A stretch of 64,000 bases of DNA. Origin: Litsea cubeba. Its lineage: Eukaryota > Streptophyta > Magnoliopsida > Laurales > Lauraceae. Location: positions 20,861,817-20,925,816 of the forward strand of contig CM022947.1 of the NCBI GenBank assembly GCA_012931725.1. Direction: 5' to 3'. This document shows positions 12,166 through 21,903 of this stretch, one piece after another; position 1 is the stretch's first letter, and every line of letters begins with the position of its first letter. The translations under genes were made by a program, and so were the position numbers. The notes below the pieces were generated by a model. That model did no database searches. It was not told the DNA's origin and saw only the letters and a list, made by a program, of their open reading frames with translations.

Positions 12166-12691
12166 ACAATCCTTATCAACAATGAAAGACAAGAATTGTG
12201 ATTTTTGTCTCTTTTGTAAAAATACAAACTACAATGAAAAGCAAGAAAAGGAGGATCTAACTTCTCAGGAGATTGTGGAGGACTCGTTTAGATTGACGGT
12301 CGCAAGCCATATGTGGGCTTCGCCATCATCCATGCAGATGAGAACAGAGGATGCTATTTGATTCGCTTGGCTTGGCTATAACCTCAGGTTTTTAGAAGAC
12401 AAAGACCAAAGGAAGGTCCTATGTCCAATAAAAAACCGAGTAGACGGGCTGAAAAGCCATATCTAAGCCATTGGAGGCAGGAGGAGAAGGCAAGGACCTT
12501 GGGGGGGGTACCCCCCAAGGGACTTTTGTCACCTTGTTGCGGTGGCCGGTGTAGAACTTCCGCAGAGTTTTCTCTCTTTTTCCTTTCTCTGGATTTCTGT
12601 GCTTTTTTCTCTGATTTTTCTGATGCTTTCTGATTGTTGTTGTGTGTTTTTCCGATGTTCTCTGATGATCTGATTCCTTTGGAGTGCTCTC

Positions 12692-12700
12692 CTATTTATA
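12692..12700 (-). promoter_or_regulatory. TATA box of the Tat 3' LTR
   Basis: Minus strand GCCTATAAATAGGAGAGC. Conserved in the 5' LTR (29508-29516) and, as TATAAATAAG, in the old copy at 56846. In the 3' LTR it could drive transcription outward into the fold-back spacer. Confidence 0.7.
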
Positions 12701-13388
12701 GGCTCTTGGTAGCCATTTAGGAGAGCTTATGGGCTTTTAATGTCATTAAGCCACATAATGGGAGGAGTTACAAAATTGAATTGTTTATTTTGTAACTCCT
12801 TTTTCTTGGCTTCTGATTGGCCGGAGGAGATTGAGGGCATTTAATCGCCTTTAATCGCCATGATGGGAGGAGTTTCATGGGTTAAATGCCATGAATCTCT
12901 TGACTTGTAACTCCCAAATGCTTGCTTCTGATTGGGCCGTCCAAAGAAATGGATTAATGACTGTAATAAAGCTAGTCAATTAATCGCATTAAGTGGTCGC
13001 CAAGCAGCTGAAGAGTCGCGGGCCGTGCCATGTCTTTTGGAATTCTTCTGTCGATGATCATCGATGGATCTTCATGTAGATCGACATCAGATGACCATGT
13101 AATTTCAGGTGCTTGTTGCCAACAGCGGGTCGGTGCCATCTGTCCTGTCGATTTCTCGATCGGTCGGGTGGAAAGCACACTTTTTTTTGGTTGACCGGGT
13201 GGCGATCAATACTGTCTTCGATACTCTTGATGATTTACCCGTGTTTTGGACGGATATCAGAGGACTTGGTGTCTCAAAAGCATGAATTTTGGAAAGTACC
13301 AGAGGCTGGGCTCCTTGAATCGCGAAAAAAACGGCGAAAACCGGGGTTTCCGGGGCTTTCCCGGCGACCCCGGGGTCCATGGTCGCCG

Positions 13389-13490
13389 GCGACCCTGGCC
13401 CAGGGTCGCAGGGGCCTGTGACCTTGGGCCAGGGTCGCAGGGGCCTGCGACCCTGGCCCAGGGTCGCAGGGGTCTGCGACCCTGGGGGGG
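13389..13490. repeat. Palindromic 29-bp repeat, 3-4 units, expanded in one LTR
   Basis: Each unit contains GCGACCCTGG, a central C, then the exact reverse complement of those ten bases, followed by AGGGG. The left LTR has three to four units; the right LTR has one (about 30203-30226). The old copy retains a diverged unit near 56145. Each unit could form a ten-pair GC-rich hairpin. Confidence 0.85.
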
Positions 13491-14212
13491 GTTTTCCCCC
13501 TTTCGGTCCCGTTTTGCGTCCGTTTTTGCTCTTTTTTTATTCTTTTTTCTTCTGTACTTTTCTTTGACATTTTGATCATTTATTGGCCTGATTTCTTTGT
13601 AGGAAACCTGATGAGAATCCTTGCATTTTATTTTGCAAAGTTTCCAATTTCCTGAGAAAGCCGAAGACTTTGTCGCGCAGAGCTGCCGATTTTCTGTCAA
13701 AAGCTGAAACTGGGTCAAACGATGTCGGAATGACCTGAAATTTGGTGTGAAGCCTCCTGAGCAATAAATAATACCAACCATAGGCTTTTGTTTGAGTTTC
13801 GAAGCCGTTTGGGGTCCTATCACCTGCAGACTTGCTTTTTGTCGCGATGAAGATGTCGCGGTTTGATGTGCGGTCAACCGATGTCCGATTGACTTGAAAT
13901 TTGACAGGGAACCTATTGGAGTCATTTTAAGATGATCCATAGGTTCTGTCTTGGAAATCATGGCCCCGGAGAGCTTTACCGCCGAGAGGCTTGATTTGGC
14001 TGTCGGAGAAGCGAAGTTAGGCCAAATGATCTTGAAATGGCTTGAAACTTCTTGTGTACTCCTCTTTTGGCTGTCTGGAAGAATCTTGCAGTTTTTGTTT
14101 GATTCTGACAAGATTTTATTTTTGGAAGCAGCATTGCCTATTTATGGCAGGTTGCGACTTCATGTAGCTCTTTGGATCTTGGAAAGGCAAAGTGACATTT
14201 TTGGTGTCAACA

Positions 14213-14226
14213 AATGCCCCCTCGAG
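14213..14226 (-). promoter_or_regulatory. Polypurine tract of the Tat element
   Basis: Minus strand CTCGAGGGGGCATT directly before the TGTTGACACC start of the 3' LTR. This is the expected position for plus-strand priming, and it confirms the minus orientation. Confidence 0.75.
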
Positions 14227-14436
14227 GTACAGCGGCGAGTTGCTTAACTTTTGTAGTCGATGTGCCTCGAAGAGATTTTTTTGAAGGAGAGCCTGTGACT
14301 TGACCAAGAGTCTTTGAGCAATCTTTCTTTTTGGTATTTGTAGCCTTTTGAGCTTCCAGGGGAATTTTATGGTGGTGAAAGGGATCACGTACCATCTCGA
14401 GGCAAAGTTTTGAAGATGACATCAGGGATGTGGATT

Positions 14437-14672
14437 TGGGTTTTGACCTTGTGACCTAACAGGCTATATATGGCAGGTTAGGGGGTCAGGTTTGGTTTTG
14501 ATCGTGTGACCCAACAAGCTGTATGTGGAATGTTGGGGGATCAATTTTGGTTTTGATCTTGTGACCTAACAGGCTGTATGTGGCAAGTTAGGGGATCAGG
14601 TTTTGGTTTTTGGTTTTGGTCTTGTGACCTAACAGGCTGTATGTGGCAAGTTAGGGGACCAGGATTTGGTTT
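14437..14672. repeat. Four tandem units of about 60-70 bp
   Basis: Units contain TTGTGACCTAACAGGCTGTA then TGTGGCAAGTTAGGGG(A/G) and GGTTTTGGTTTTG spacers. They lie between the polypurine tract and the PMD promoter. The GTGACCTAAC..GTTAGG parts are partly complementary and could pair within a unit. The reading frame across them is not credible. Confidence 0.75.
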
Positions 14673-15000
14673 GATTTTTGTGGAATGTCAATTTCAAGAT
14701 TTTGGCTCAATTTGGTATATGAGGCTGGATGGTTTGATTTTTGGAAGCTCATGGGGCTTGGAATTTTCTTTTGTATGGTCCAATCAACTCAAAAGAGGCA
14801 TGGAACCATTTTTGTATGCTCTTGGTAAGAGGGATTTCTCTTTGACTAAAAGCCCAAAAAATTTTCTTTTTTTTTTTTTTTTGTGCCTAGGTGGTCAAAC
14901 CTGGCTCATATGGGCTAACCCATGGGACCTTAAGCTTTTGAAATGGCTTAGATCTCATATGGTGTCATTTTTGTAAAGAATATCCAAAATATCTCATTTG

Positions 15001-15345
15001 GATAGAGAATATCTAAGAATATCTTTACTTGGAGAGAATCTCTCATGATCCCTTTATTTTGGGATAGAATATCTCAAGATATCTTTCTTTTGGGAAAGAA
15101 TCCGTCATAGATTGATTTTAGGAGAAAATCTCTCAATATCCCTTTATTTTGGGATAGGATATCTCAAGATATCTTTCTTTTGGGAAAGAATCCGTCATAG
15201 ATTGATTTTAGGAGAAAATCTCTCAATATCCCTTTATTTTGGGATAGGATATCTCAAGATATCTTTCTTTTGGGAAAGAATCCGTCATAGATGATTTTAG
15301 GAGAAAATCTCTCAAGATATCTTTCTTTTGGGAAAGAATCTTGCT
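15001..15345 (+). repeat. 90-bp tandem repeat just upstream of the antisense promoter
   Basis: TGGGAAAGAATCCGTCATAG recurs at 15091, 15181 and 15271, an exact 90-bp period, with partial units on both sides containing ATATCTCAAGATATCTTTC. The array ends about 80 bp before the TATA box of the PMD gene, where repeated elements could act as upstream promoter modules. The intervening 14673-15000 holds no recognised feature. Confidence 0.85.
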
Positions 15346-15422
15346 AATTTCTTTCTTTTGGTAAGGTTACTAATTAGTAACACTTACCTCTTTCTTCTTT
15401 CCTTCTTTGGTTTGCTCTCCTC

Positions 15423-15430
15423 TATAAAAG
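15423..15430 (+). promoter_or_regulatory. TATA box of the antisense PMD gene
   Basis: TATAAAAG in CTCTATAAAAGCAAGGAG, 129 bp before the ATG. The expected transcript start, about 30 bp on, falls in a TCTCTTGCTCTTACTAC pyrimidine-rich stretch, and the 5' untranslated region is CTT-rich (TTCTTCTTCAAG). This is a typical plant core promoter, separate from the LTRs. Confidence 0.65.
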
Positions 15431-15551
15431 CAAGGAGAAGGTTGGATCTCTTGCTCTTACTACTTTCTTTTGCAATAATCTCAAGAGGGCTTCAAGACCA
15501 AGAGCTTTTCTTCTTCAAGATCTTCAAGAGTTTTCTTCTTCTTCTCCATCA

Positions 15552-18500
15552 ATGGCTTCAAGTAAGTTCTCCCTTTTTTTTTCAAGAAAACTTGATTGTA
15601 GGAAAAAAAGTTCTTTCTCTTTTTTTTGTTTCTTTCTTTTTCTTTTCTTCTCTTTCTTTTTCTTTTTTTTTTTTCTTTTCCACGTGTTTTCCCCTCTTTT
15701 TTTTTTTCACACGTTTTTTTTTTTTTTTTTTGCTTTCTTTTCTTTCTTTTTTTTTTTCATGTTTTTTTTTTTATTGTGTGGGCCGTACGGACAGATCCGT
15801 ACGGATCTGGCCGTACGGCCACGTGGCCTGTGGGCCACGGCCTGTGGGCCAGCCCCCTCCTCTTTTTTTTTCTTCTTTTTTTTTTCTTCCCCCTTTTTTT
15901 TTGAGAGAGTTTCGTTTCTTTTTTGTTTTCTTTCTCCTCCCCTTTTTTTTTTTAGAGAAAGTTTCTTTTCTTTTCCTTTTTTTTTGTTTTCTTTCCCCTT
16001 TTTTTTTTTGAGAAAGTTTCTTTTCTTTTCTTTTTTTTTTGTTTGCTCATCATGATAATGCATTTTTTTTCGCAAATCTAGATGTTCATGCATGCCTTTA
16101 ATTTGTAAATTAAACTTGTAGCATGATGTGATTGCATACCTGAAAGTGTTTGCAAATTTGGGAACTTGGAGCTCGCAGTGATGTTGAGCCCTTCCTGATT
16201 TTGCGGAGACTTTTAGGTTTCGAAAGTTTGGAGTTTCGGAGCTCGCAGCGATGTTGAGCCCATCTTCAAGCTTTCTATTTCTTTCGGGATAGTTCCTTTT
16301 CTTCGGAATTGCCCCGTCATCATGTCAAAATTTCGCCAGATTTTTTTAGCGAGATTCTGTCATTTTGATGTTTGATCTTTTTCTTTTCCATCCTTTTCAG
16401 GTGGTTCCTCCAGAGCGAACAAGGGTAAAGAGCCTGCTACAAGCGTACCTCGTCGATCTTCTAGATCTTCTAATCCGGCCGTTCAGCAGGCTTTTGAGAA
16501 GGTCCAGTACGTTGAGAGAAATCTGGAAGAGTGCGACTCCCTCAACAGAGATGAGATGAGGCAGCGACTGATCACTCTCAAGGGAGAGGAATTCTATAAG
16601 ATCATGGTAAGCAGTCGTCCATGGCTGATGGAAGATCAGAGCATTTTGCCCAAGCCTACCTTCTTCTTTGGTGATGCAGTCCCTGACGACATTACAAACC
16701 AGAGGAGATCTTTTCAGTTTTCCTTCACAGCAGATGGTGAGAAGAAGACTGTTACTACCCGGTCGATGTTTGATCGCATCGTCTCGATTCTGAGCCTTGC
16801 CCCCACGTGCCCCAAGAGGGAAGATCCTCCAAGCTGGGTGAGAAGGACAAATGTAATCAAGACCGGGGTTTTTGTTGGCGGTTCTCCTGGATATACGGAG
16901 AGGTCGCCTGTTGACATGGACCTGTTGATGCCATCCAGCGGCTACCAGGGCTCTGATTATCCGTCGGTCGATTTGAGACCGGTGGGCCTTGGTATTTTCA
17001 GCGGTGACGGCAGCAATTGGATCAAGCCTTTTCGACTTCGAGGTCGTTTCAATGCTGACTCCGAGTGGAAGTCGTGGACTGATCGCGTCCTGCTGATTGG
17101 TGGCGCCGTTTTGAAGGAAGCCGGGATTTTTGATGCGGTCCGCGCTTTTGGGGAGACCGTGATCTTTTCCGACGAGGCCTTCATGGCTATGCTGGAGTCG
17201 TTCCTCCCTCAAACCAATACCTTCGTTGTGACGAATGGTGAGATTGGTTTTTCTTTGAAGGAGCTGAGCGCTATTACCGGATTGCCCATTCTCGGCAAAC
17301 TCTATGAGGAGTTTATGCCGATTGACAGCGTCCTCGAGGGGCAGTCTGAGGAGTTCAGGCTTCTATACTTTCAGCTCGTCGCCTTCTATGATTTTTTGAA
17401 GGAGAAGGGGGGTTCGAAAGTTAGATCCAGCAGTTGGAAGAGTTTTTGCTCTTCATTCCCCAACTTCTTTGATAGTAGGGCGCCTTCTGATAGCATGACC
17501 CAGGAAGCTGCAGCTCAGGATCCAAGTTCAAAGAAGATCTTGGCCATGCAAGAAGAGTTGAGAGGTTTCTGTGCAAGCACAAACGCCATATGTCCTGACA
17601 TTGCACTGCGGAGAGATCTCGCTGTTTACCTCACTTATTGGCTTGGTGAGGCTATTTTTGCTGGAGGAGATGGAACGCACATCAGGCCGCATTGTATTTT
17701 CCCGGCTTGTCAGATGGCGTTTGGAGAGCAGCTTGCTTTGGTGCCTGCTCTTTACTCCTACCTGTGTACCGAACTGCAGGCTGCTGCTTTTCTAGTTCGG
17801 CTTGGGCTTCCCATGAATAGGGTATTTTCAGCCCATATCTTTTATTCGTGGTATGTATACCACTGTCCTGGCTTCCATCGGCTGGGTGCTGCTCAGGATG
17901 ATGATCCTCTGATGATTCGACTGGCTAAGGGCAAAGCCGTGTCCGAATCACTTTTGTTTGCCCGCATGAGGATCCGACGTTTCAGGGACGTCGAGATGGG
18001 GCAATCTTCAGTAAAGCTTTCTCCGGAGTTGCGGAAGAAGGCTTTTGATTTTGGTGCCTCCCGAGACTCTACCAGGGCGGGGTCGGGAAGGCATTATTCT
18101 TTGACAAATGCAGAGAGAGAGTGGCTTTTCAGCATACGTGTCGGCACGATGGTGTACCGCAGACATCTTTTCGTCGATATCCAGCCGTATGTACCTTCTC
18201 GCTTTGCCTTGCAACTTGGCTTTTCTCAAGGCGTTGTTGGAGCGCCTTCAAGTATGGTGAAGCGCTTTGGAGGCTTACAGGACGGGAGAAATGCATGGGC
18301 TATTTATAGTGCTGAAGACACTACTGCCATGATTTCTTATCCTGTGTTGCTGACTTCCCGGACTGCCGGCTTTGCGAAGTGGTTCGCGGAGAGCTTCTCG
18401 GCATATCGGGGACTTTCCAGGAAGGAGCTTGATGTGAAGCTGGCATCTGGAAAAGGCCTTGGAAAGTCGGATGGCATCCGGCGAGAGGAAGTTTGGGCCT

Positions 18501-20312
18501 TCCTTTCTGGAGAGAAGCACAAGATAGGCTTTCTCGGTGACCAGGGCGTCATCGGTTCTGAAGCTGTTCGAGAAATACCTGACGAGGCTTTGGAGCAGCT
18601 AGAACAGGAGGAAGCCGAACTTGGCGCTTGGATGCAAGCGGCGCAGAGGCAAGCTTCCGTGGAGTCTACTGGCAAGAGCAGACCATCCAGTGATGAGTCA
18701 AGTGGGAAACCTGACTCTGACAGCGGGGTAGGTTCTTCTAAGAAGCGAGCCCGCAGAAGTAAGAGGAGGAGGAGTCATCATCGCAGCCAGGGGCAGCATG
18801 AGGATTCTCCTAACTTGGAAGTTCCTCTTACTATCAATGAGGATGTGCCAGTGGATGCTGACGAGCCTCCAGAGAAGAGAAGCCGAGAAGAAGAGACCGT
18901 CGGTGAAGGTATGATTCTTCCTTTTTCTCTTTCCATTTCTTTTCATGGGATTTTTCCATGTTATGATTTGCTTCTTGTTTCTGCTTTTCTTCTCTTTTTT
19001 TTTTTAGCAGAGGAAGACTTGGTGATGCCTGAGGTCCCAACCGATGAGGTGGTGATGGATCCTGTTGAGGCACCTGAAGAAGAACCGAGGGACTCTGGAG
19101 TAAATCCAAAATCTCCAATTGGTACGACTTCTTTTGCTCTTCTTTTTTTTTGTTTGTGACTTGGCTTGCTAATCACATTTTTTGTTGCCAGCTGACTTGC
19201 CACGGGGTTCTGATGACTTTGAACCATCGATGGACGCAAATGTTGATGATGCTTTCGATGAGTTCATGGAGGAAGAAAGTGTTCCGCCAGTCGTCGAAGA
19301 AGGTATTTTGTAGTTATAACTCTGATAATGATTTTCAAACAGGGTCATATTCATACCTTTTTGTGTTTCCTTTGCAGGTTTTGAAGTGGCAGAGGAGGAT
19401 CCGTTGCTTCCAGAGCAAGAGATGCCAGAGGTTGATCCAGAGGTAGAGATTCCTGGGACCAGCTCTGACAATATTGAGGAGATTCCTCGCGCTGAGATTC
19501 CTTCCCGAGCAGGAGCAGCTTCAGCTGGAAAGAGTTCTTTTGTTACTCTTTCAACAGATGATGACATGAGTAGCCGACCAACGGAGTTGGGCGAATCCTC
19601 AGCTGGGCCATCTCTTCTTTTTGCGAAGAAGGTGGTGGTGCGAGTTGTGCGCTCTTGGATTGAGACTCTCCTTTCTGGGCACTTAGAAGTCGGATTTGGC
19701 ATGATCCAGCATGTGCAGGAGATTCTCAGTGATGCTGAAGAGGCTGGTCTGGATGTCACAGGTGCCAGGGCGATCGTTGATAGGATCATTGCACTGGGTG
19801 ACAAGTGGTTTGAGACCGTGAGTTTGGCTGATGACCAGTTCTTCAAGGAGATGTTCCTGGACCCTGCTGATAAGGCTAAGTCTGACCTAGATGAGGCTAC
19901 AGAAAGCAAGAAGGTGGCAGTCCGAAAGAGGAATAGAGAAGAGCTAACCATCATCGAGCTGACACATGACCTTAACATCCTTGATAGGGAGGTCGATGAG
20001 GCCAGGAAACGTCTTGAGCTTCTGCAGGCACAAGTCGCTGCCAAGTGGACTGCCATAATAGAAGCTCGCGACAGGGAGAGTGTCCTGATTCACCAGGTTG
20101 CAGATGCCGAACGGGTTCTCAAAAGGAAGTCTGATGAGGATAAACAATGGCAAGCTGCTCGAGGTAAGCTTCCTGGTGTGAGAGAAGGGGTACAGCCCAC
20201 TCCAGCATCTCATGGCAAGTTCCTGAAGAAGCGTGCCTTGGAATCCTTGACAGCTGAGGCTAAAAGTCTGCTTGGGGAGTTGAACTCTTGGCTGGAGACC
20301 ATCTTTGATTGA
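15552..20312 (+). CDS. PMD (plant mobile domain) protein, five exons, antisense to the host retroelement
   Basis: Inferred exons: 15552-15561, 16401-18908, 19008-19121, 19192-19302, 19378-20312; TGA stop at 20310. Introns have GTAAGT/CAG, GTATGA/TAG, GTACGA/CAG and GTATTT/CAG ends and all are phase 1. Joined length is 3678 nt (1225 residues). The N-terminus (MASSGSSRANKGKE) comes from joining the 10-nt first exon to exon 2, which explains the lack of a good start in the long frame. Around residues 190-620 is a PMD (aminotransferase-like, PF10536-type) region; the hallmark TFVVTNGEIGFSLKELSAIT lies near 277-296. Next come a basic patch KKRARRSKRRR near 785, acidic EED/MPEV-rich segments (exons 3-5), and a charged coiled coil near 1090-1175. 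PMD occurs in host MAIN/MAIL-type proteins and in transposon genes; its biochemical role is uncertain. The frame is unbroken over 1.2 kb of codons. Start, splice sites and a possible further intron at 20163 need transcript support. Confidence 0.82.
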
Positions 20313-20339
20313 GCTCCTGTATACAGAAACCATCCTTCT

Positions 20340-20760
20340 TTCTCCTTTTTTTTTTTGGTACCACTTGTATATTTTTTTTTTTGGTACTTATTCTTTTGCA
20401 GTGCTTGTGAACACTCTCTTTTTTTTTTGGTACCACATGTATTTTTTTGGTACTCTTTTTTTTGTAGTGCTTGTGAACACTTTTTTTTTGTTATCCCTAC
20501 GCTCACTTGAATCTTTTTGTGATAAAAGTAATTGCTAAATGGGATGCTCTTTTTTTGTTATCCCTACGCTCACTTGAATCTTTTTGTGATAAAAGTAATT
20601 GATAAATGGGATTGATTTTTTTTTTGTTATCCCTACGCTCACTTGAATCTTTTTGTGATAAAAGTAATTGCTAAATGGGATTGATTTTTTTTTGTTATCC
20701 CTACGCTCACTTGAATCTTTTTGTGATAAAAGTAATTGCTAAATGGGATTTGATCAAAAG
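20340..20760. repeat. T-rich GGTACCAC repeats and a 68-bp tandem array
   Basis: First come poly(T)-GGTACCA and GTGCTTGTGAACAC units (20345-20480). Then four units of about 68-73 bp begin GTTATCCCTACGCTCACTTG and contain TGTGATAAAAGTAATTG (from about 20489, 20558, 20625 and 20692). They lie just past the PMD stop codon and probably form its 3' untranslated region and terminator region. Confidence 0.8.
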
Positions 20761-20799
20761 GTTGTCATTTTGTGAAAATCTTTTGTCAAATGATTGTTT

Positions 20800-21128
20800 T
20801 GGCATGAAAGCCAGGTTTTTTGTTTGTGGCATGGAAGCCAATTTTGGCATGAGAGCCAGCTTTTCTTGTGGCATTGATAGCCGAGTTTTTTTTTTTTGTT
20901 TGTGGCATCTATAGCCAATTTTGGTGGCATTGATAGCCGGTTTTGTTTTGGTGGCATTGATAGCCATTTTTTTTGGTGGCATCGATAGCCTGTTTTGTTT
21001 TGGTGGCATTGATAGCCGTTTTTGAAATCCAAGTTTTTTTGTTTGTGGCATTGATAGCCGGTTTGTTTTTGGTGGCATTGATAGCCGGTTTGTGGCATTT
21101 ATAGCCTGTTTTGATGGCATTTATAGCC
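20800..21128. repeat. GGCATTGATAGCC array, ten or more units
   Basis: GGCATTGATAGCC, with variants GGCATCGATAGCC and GGCATTTATAGCC, at about 20871, 20904, 20925, 20953, 20978, 21005, 21047, 21073, 21092 and 21116, after three weaker GGCATGAAAGCC-type units. Spacing is 19-42 bp with T/G-rich spacers. Each unit has GGC..GCC ends. The motif matches the LTR array at 12091-12165. Confidence 0.85.
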
Positions 21129-21151
21129 GGTTTGGTTCTCAAAGAAAAAAT

Positions 21152-21540
21152 GCAAGTATCGACTAAAAGTCGCCTCCCTGCTGAATGTTCTTGCAAGTAT
21201 CGATGGAATGTCGCATCCTTGCTCATTCGGTTGCGAGTATCGATGGAATGTCGCATCCTCGCGGATTTGGGTGCAAGTATCGATGGAATGTCGCATCCTT
21301 GCTTTTCAAAAATTTTGGTTTTGCGGGTACTGACTTGATGTCGTTTCCCCACGATTTTTGAAATTTGTGGTTTTCTCGAACCTTTGGGTTATGGATATCA
21401 ACTGAAATGTTGCGTCTCCACAGTTTTGGATTTTGCAAGTATCGACGAAATGTCGCTTCCCTGCGATTTTGGAAGTGTCGAATGTGGTTCGCTTGCTTCC
21501 GATTTGTGCGAGTATCGACTAAGCGTCGCTTCCTCGCGGT
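21152..21540. repeat. Hairpin-type TATCGATGGAATGTCGC array, eight units
   Basis: Units of the form GCAAGTATCGATGGAATG then TCGCATCCTTGC, starting near 21152, 21193, 21232, 21271, 21323, 21390, 21436 and 21508. Unit ends are complementary (GCAAG with CTTGC, GCGAG with CTCGC), so each can close a small stem. The array lies between the 3' ends of two convergent genes. The following 21541-21903 holds nothing I recognise apart from an AT dinucleotide run near 21730. Confidence 0.75.
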
Positions 21541-21903
21541 TTTTGAAAAACCATTTTTTTTGTTTAAAGACACGAGGGTCATAAATTTTGACCTAAAACC
21601 ATTTGGGCAGTAAAAGGCAGGGTGGACTAGGATGGAAATCCCTGAATCCGGATTTTGTTTCAAACCATGAATTTTGGGTTCAAGGGTTGGAAATTTTGGT
21701 CAAGTTAGGGAAAGGTTCCTAAACTTGGATATATATATATTTTTTTTTTGAACAATGAAACGATGAAAGTAAACATTGTTTTAGATTTCTAGAAATTTCA
21801 ATTTTTGACATGAAAATTCTGAAAAAGGGTGGGTTTAGCGAGCGTGTACCTGGAAACCGGTTTTGGCCGTACAGGCATTGCTCTTACCCAGTTGGGTAAG
21901 TCT

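Larger units (their letters stand above)
11813..14212 (-). repeat. Tat 3' LTR (2400 bp)
   Basis: On the minus strand it starts TGTTGACACC and ends GGTCCATCA. It is nearly identical to 28630-30940. The 89-bp length difference is explained by extra units of a palindromic repeat at 13389-13490. The part upstream of the TATA box (about 13600-14100) is made of diverged units of about 110-120 bp with a GGTCATTCCGACATCGTTTGACC-like theme. The long minus-strand frame across 13257-14111 is a by-product of this composition. Confidence 0.95.

Noticed and set aside
13257..14111. 284-codon minus-strand frame
   Set aside because: Lies entirely in LTR U3 and is made of its diverged repeats; the same frame is interrupted or altered in the right LTR and in the old copy.
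14213..14230. Primer binding site beside the left Tat LTR (plus orientation)
   Set aside because: The sequence AATGCCCCCTCGAGG does not start with TGG; its complement is a polypurine tract, and the gag-integrase strand is minus.
15328..16055. Phe-rich frames of 167-227 codons
   Set aside because: Translation of poly(T) in the first intron of the PMD gene; no other support.
21152..21540. CRISPR-like regular repeats
   Set aside because: Units and spacers both diverge, spacing is irregular, and the context is a plant retroelement.
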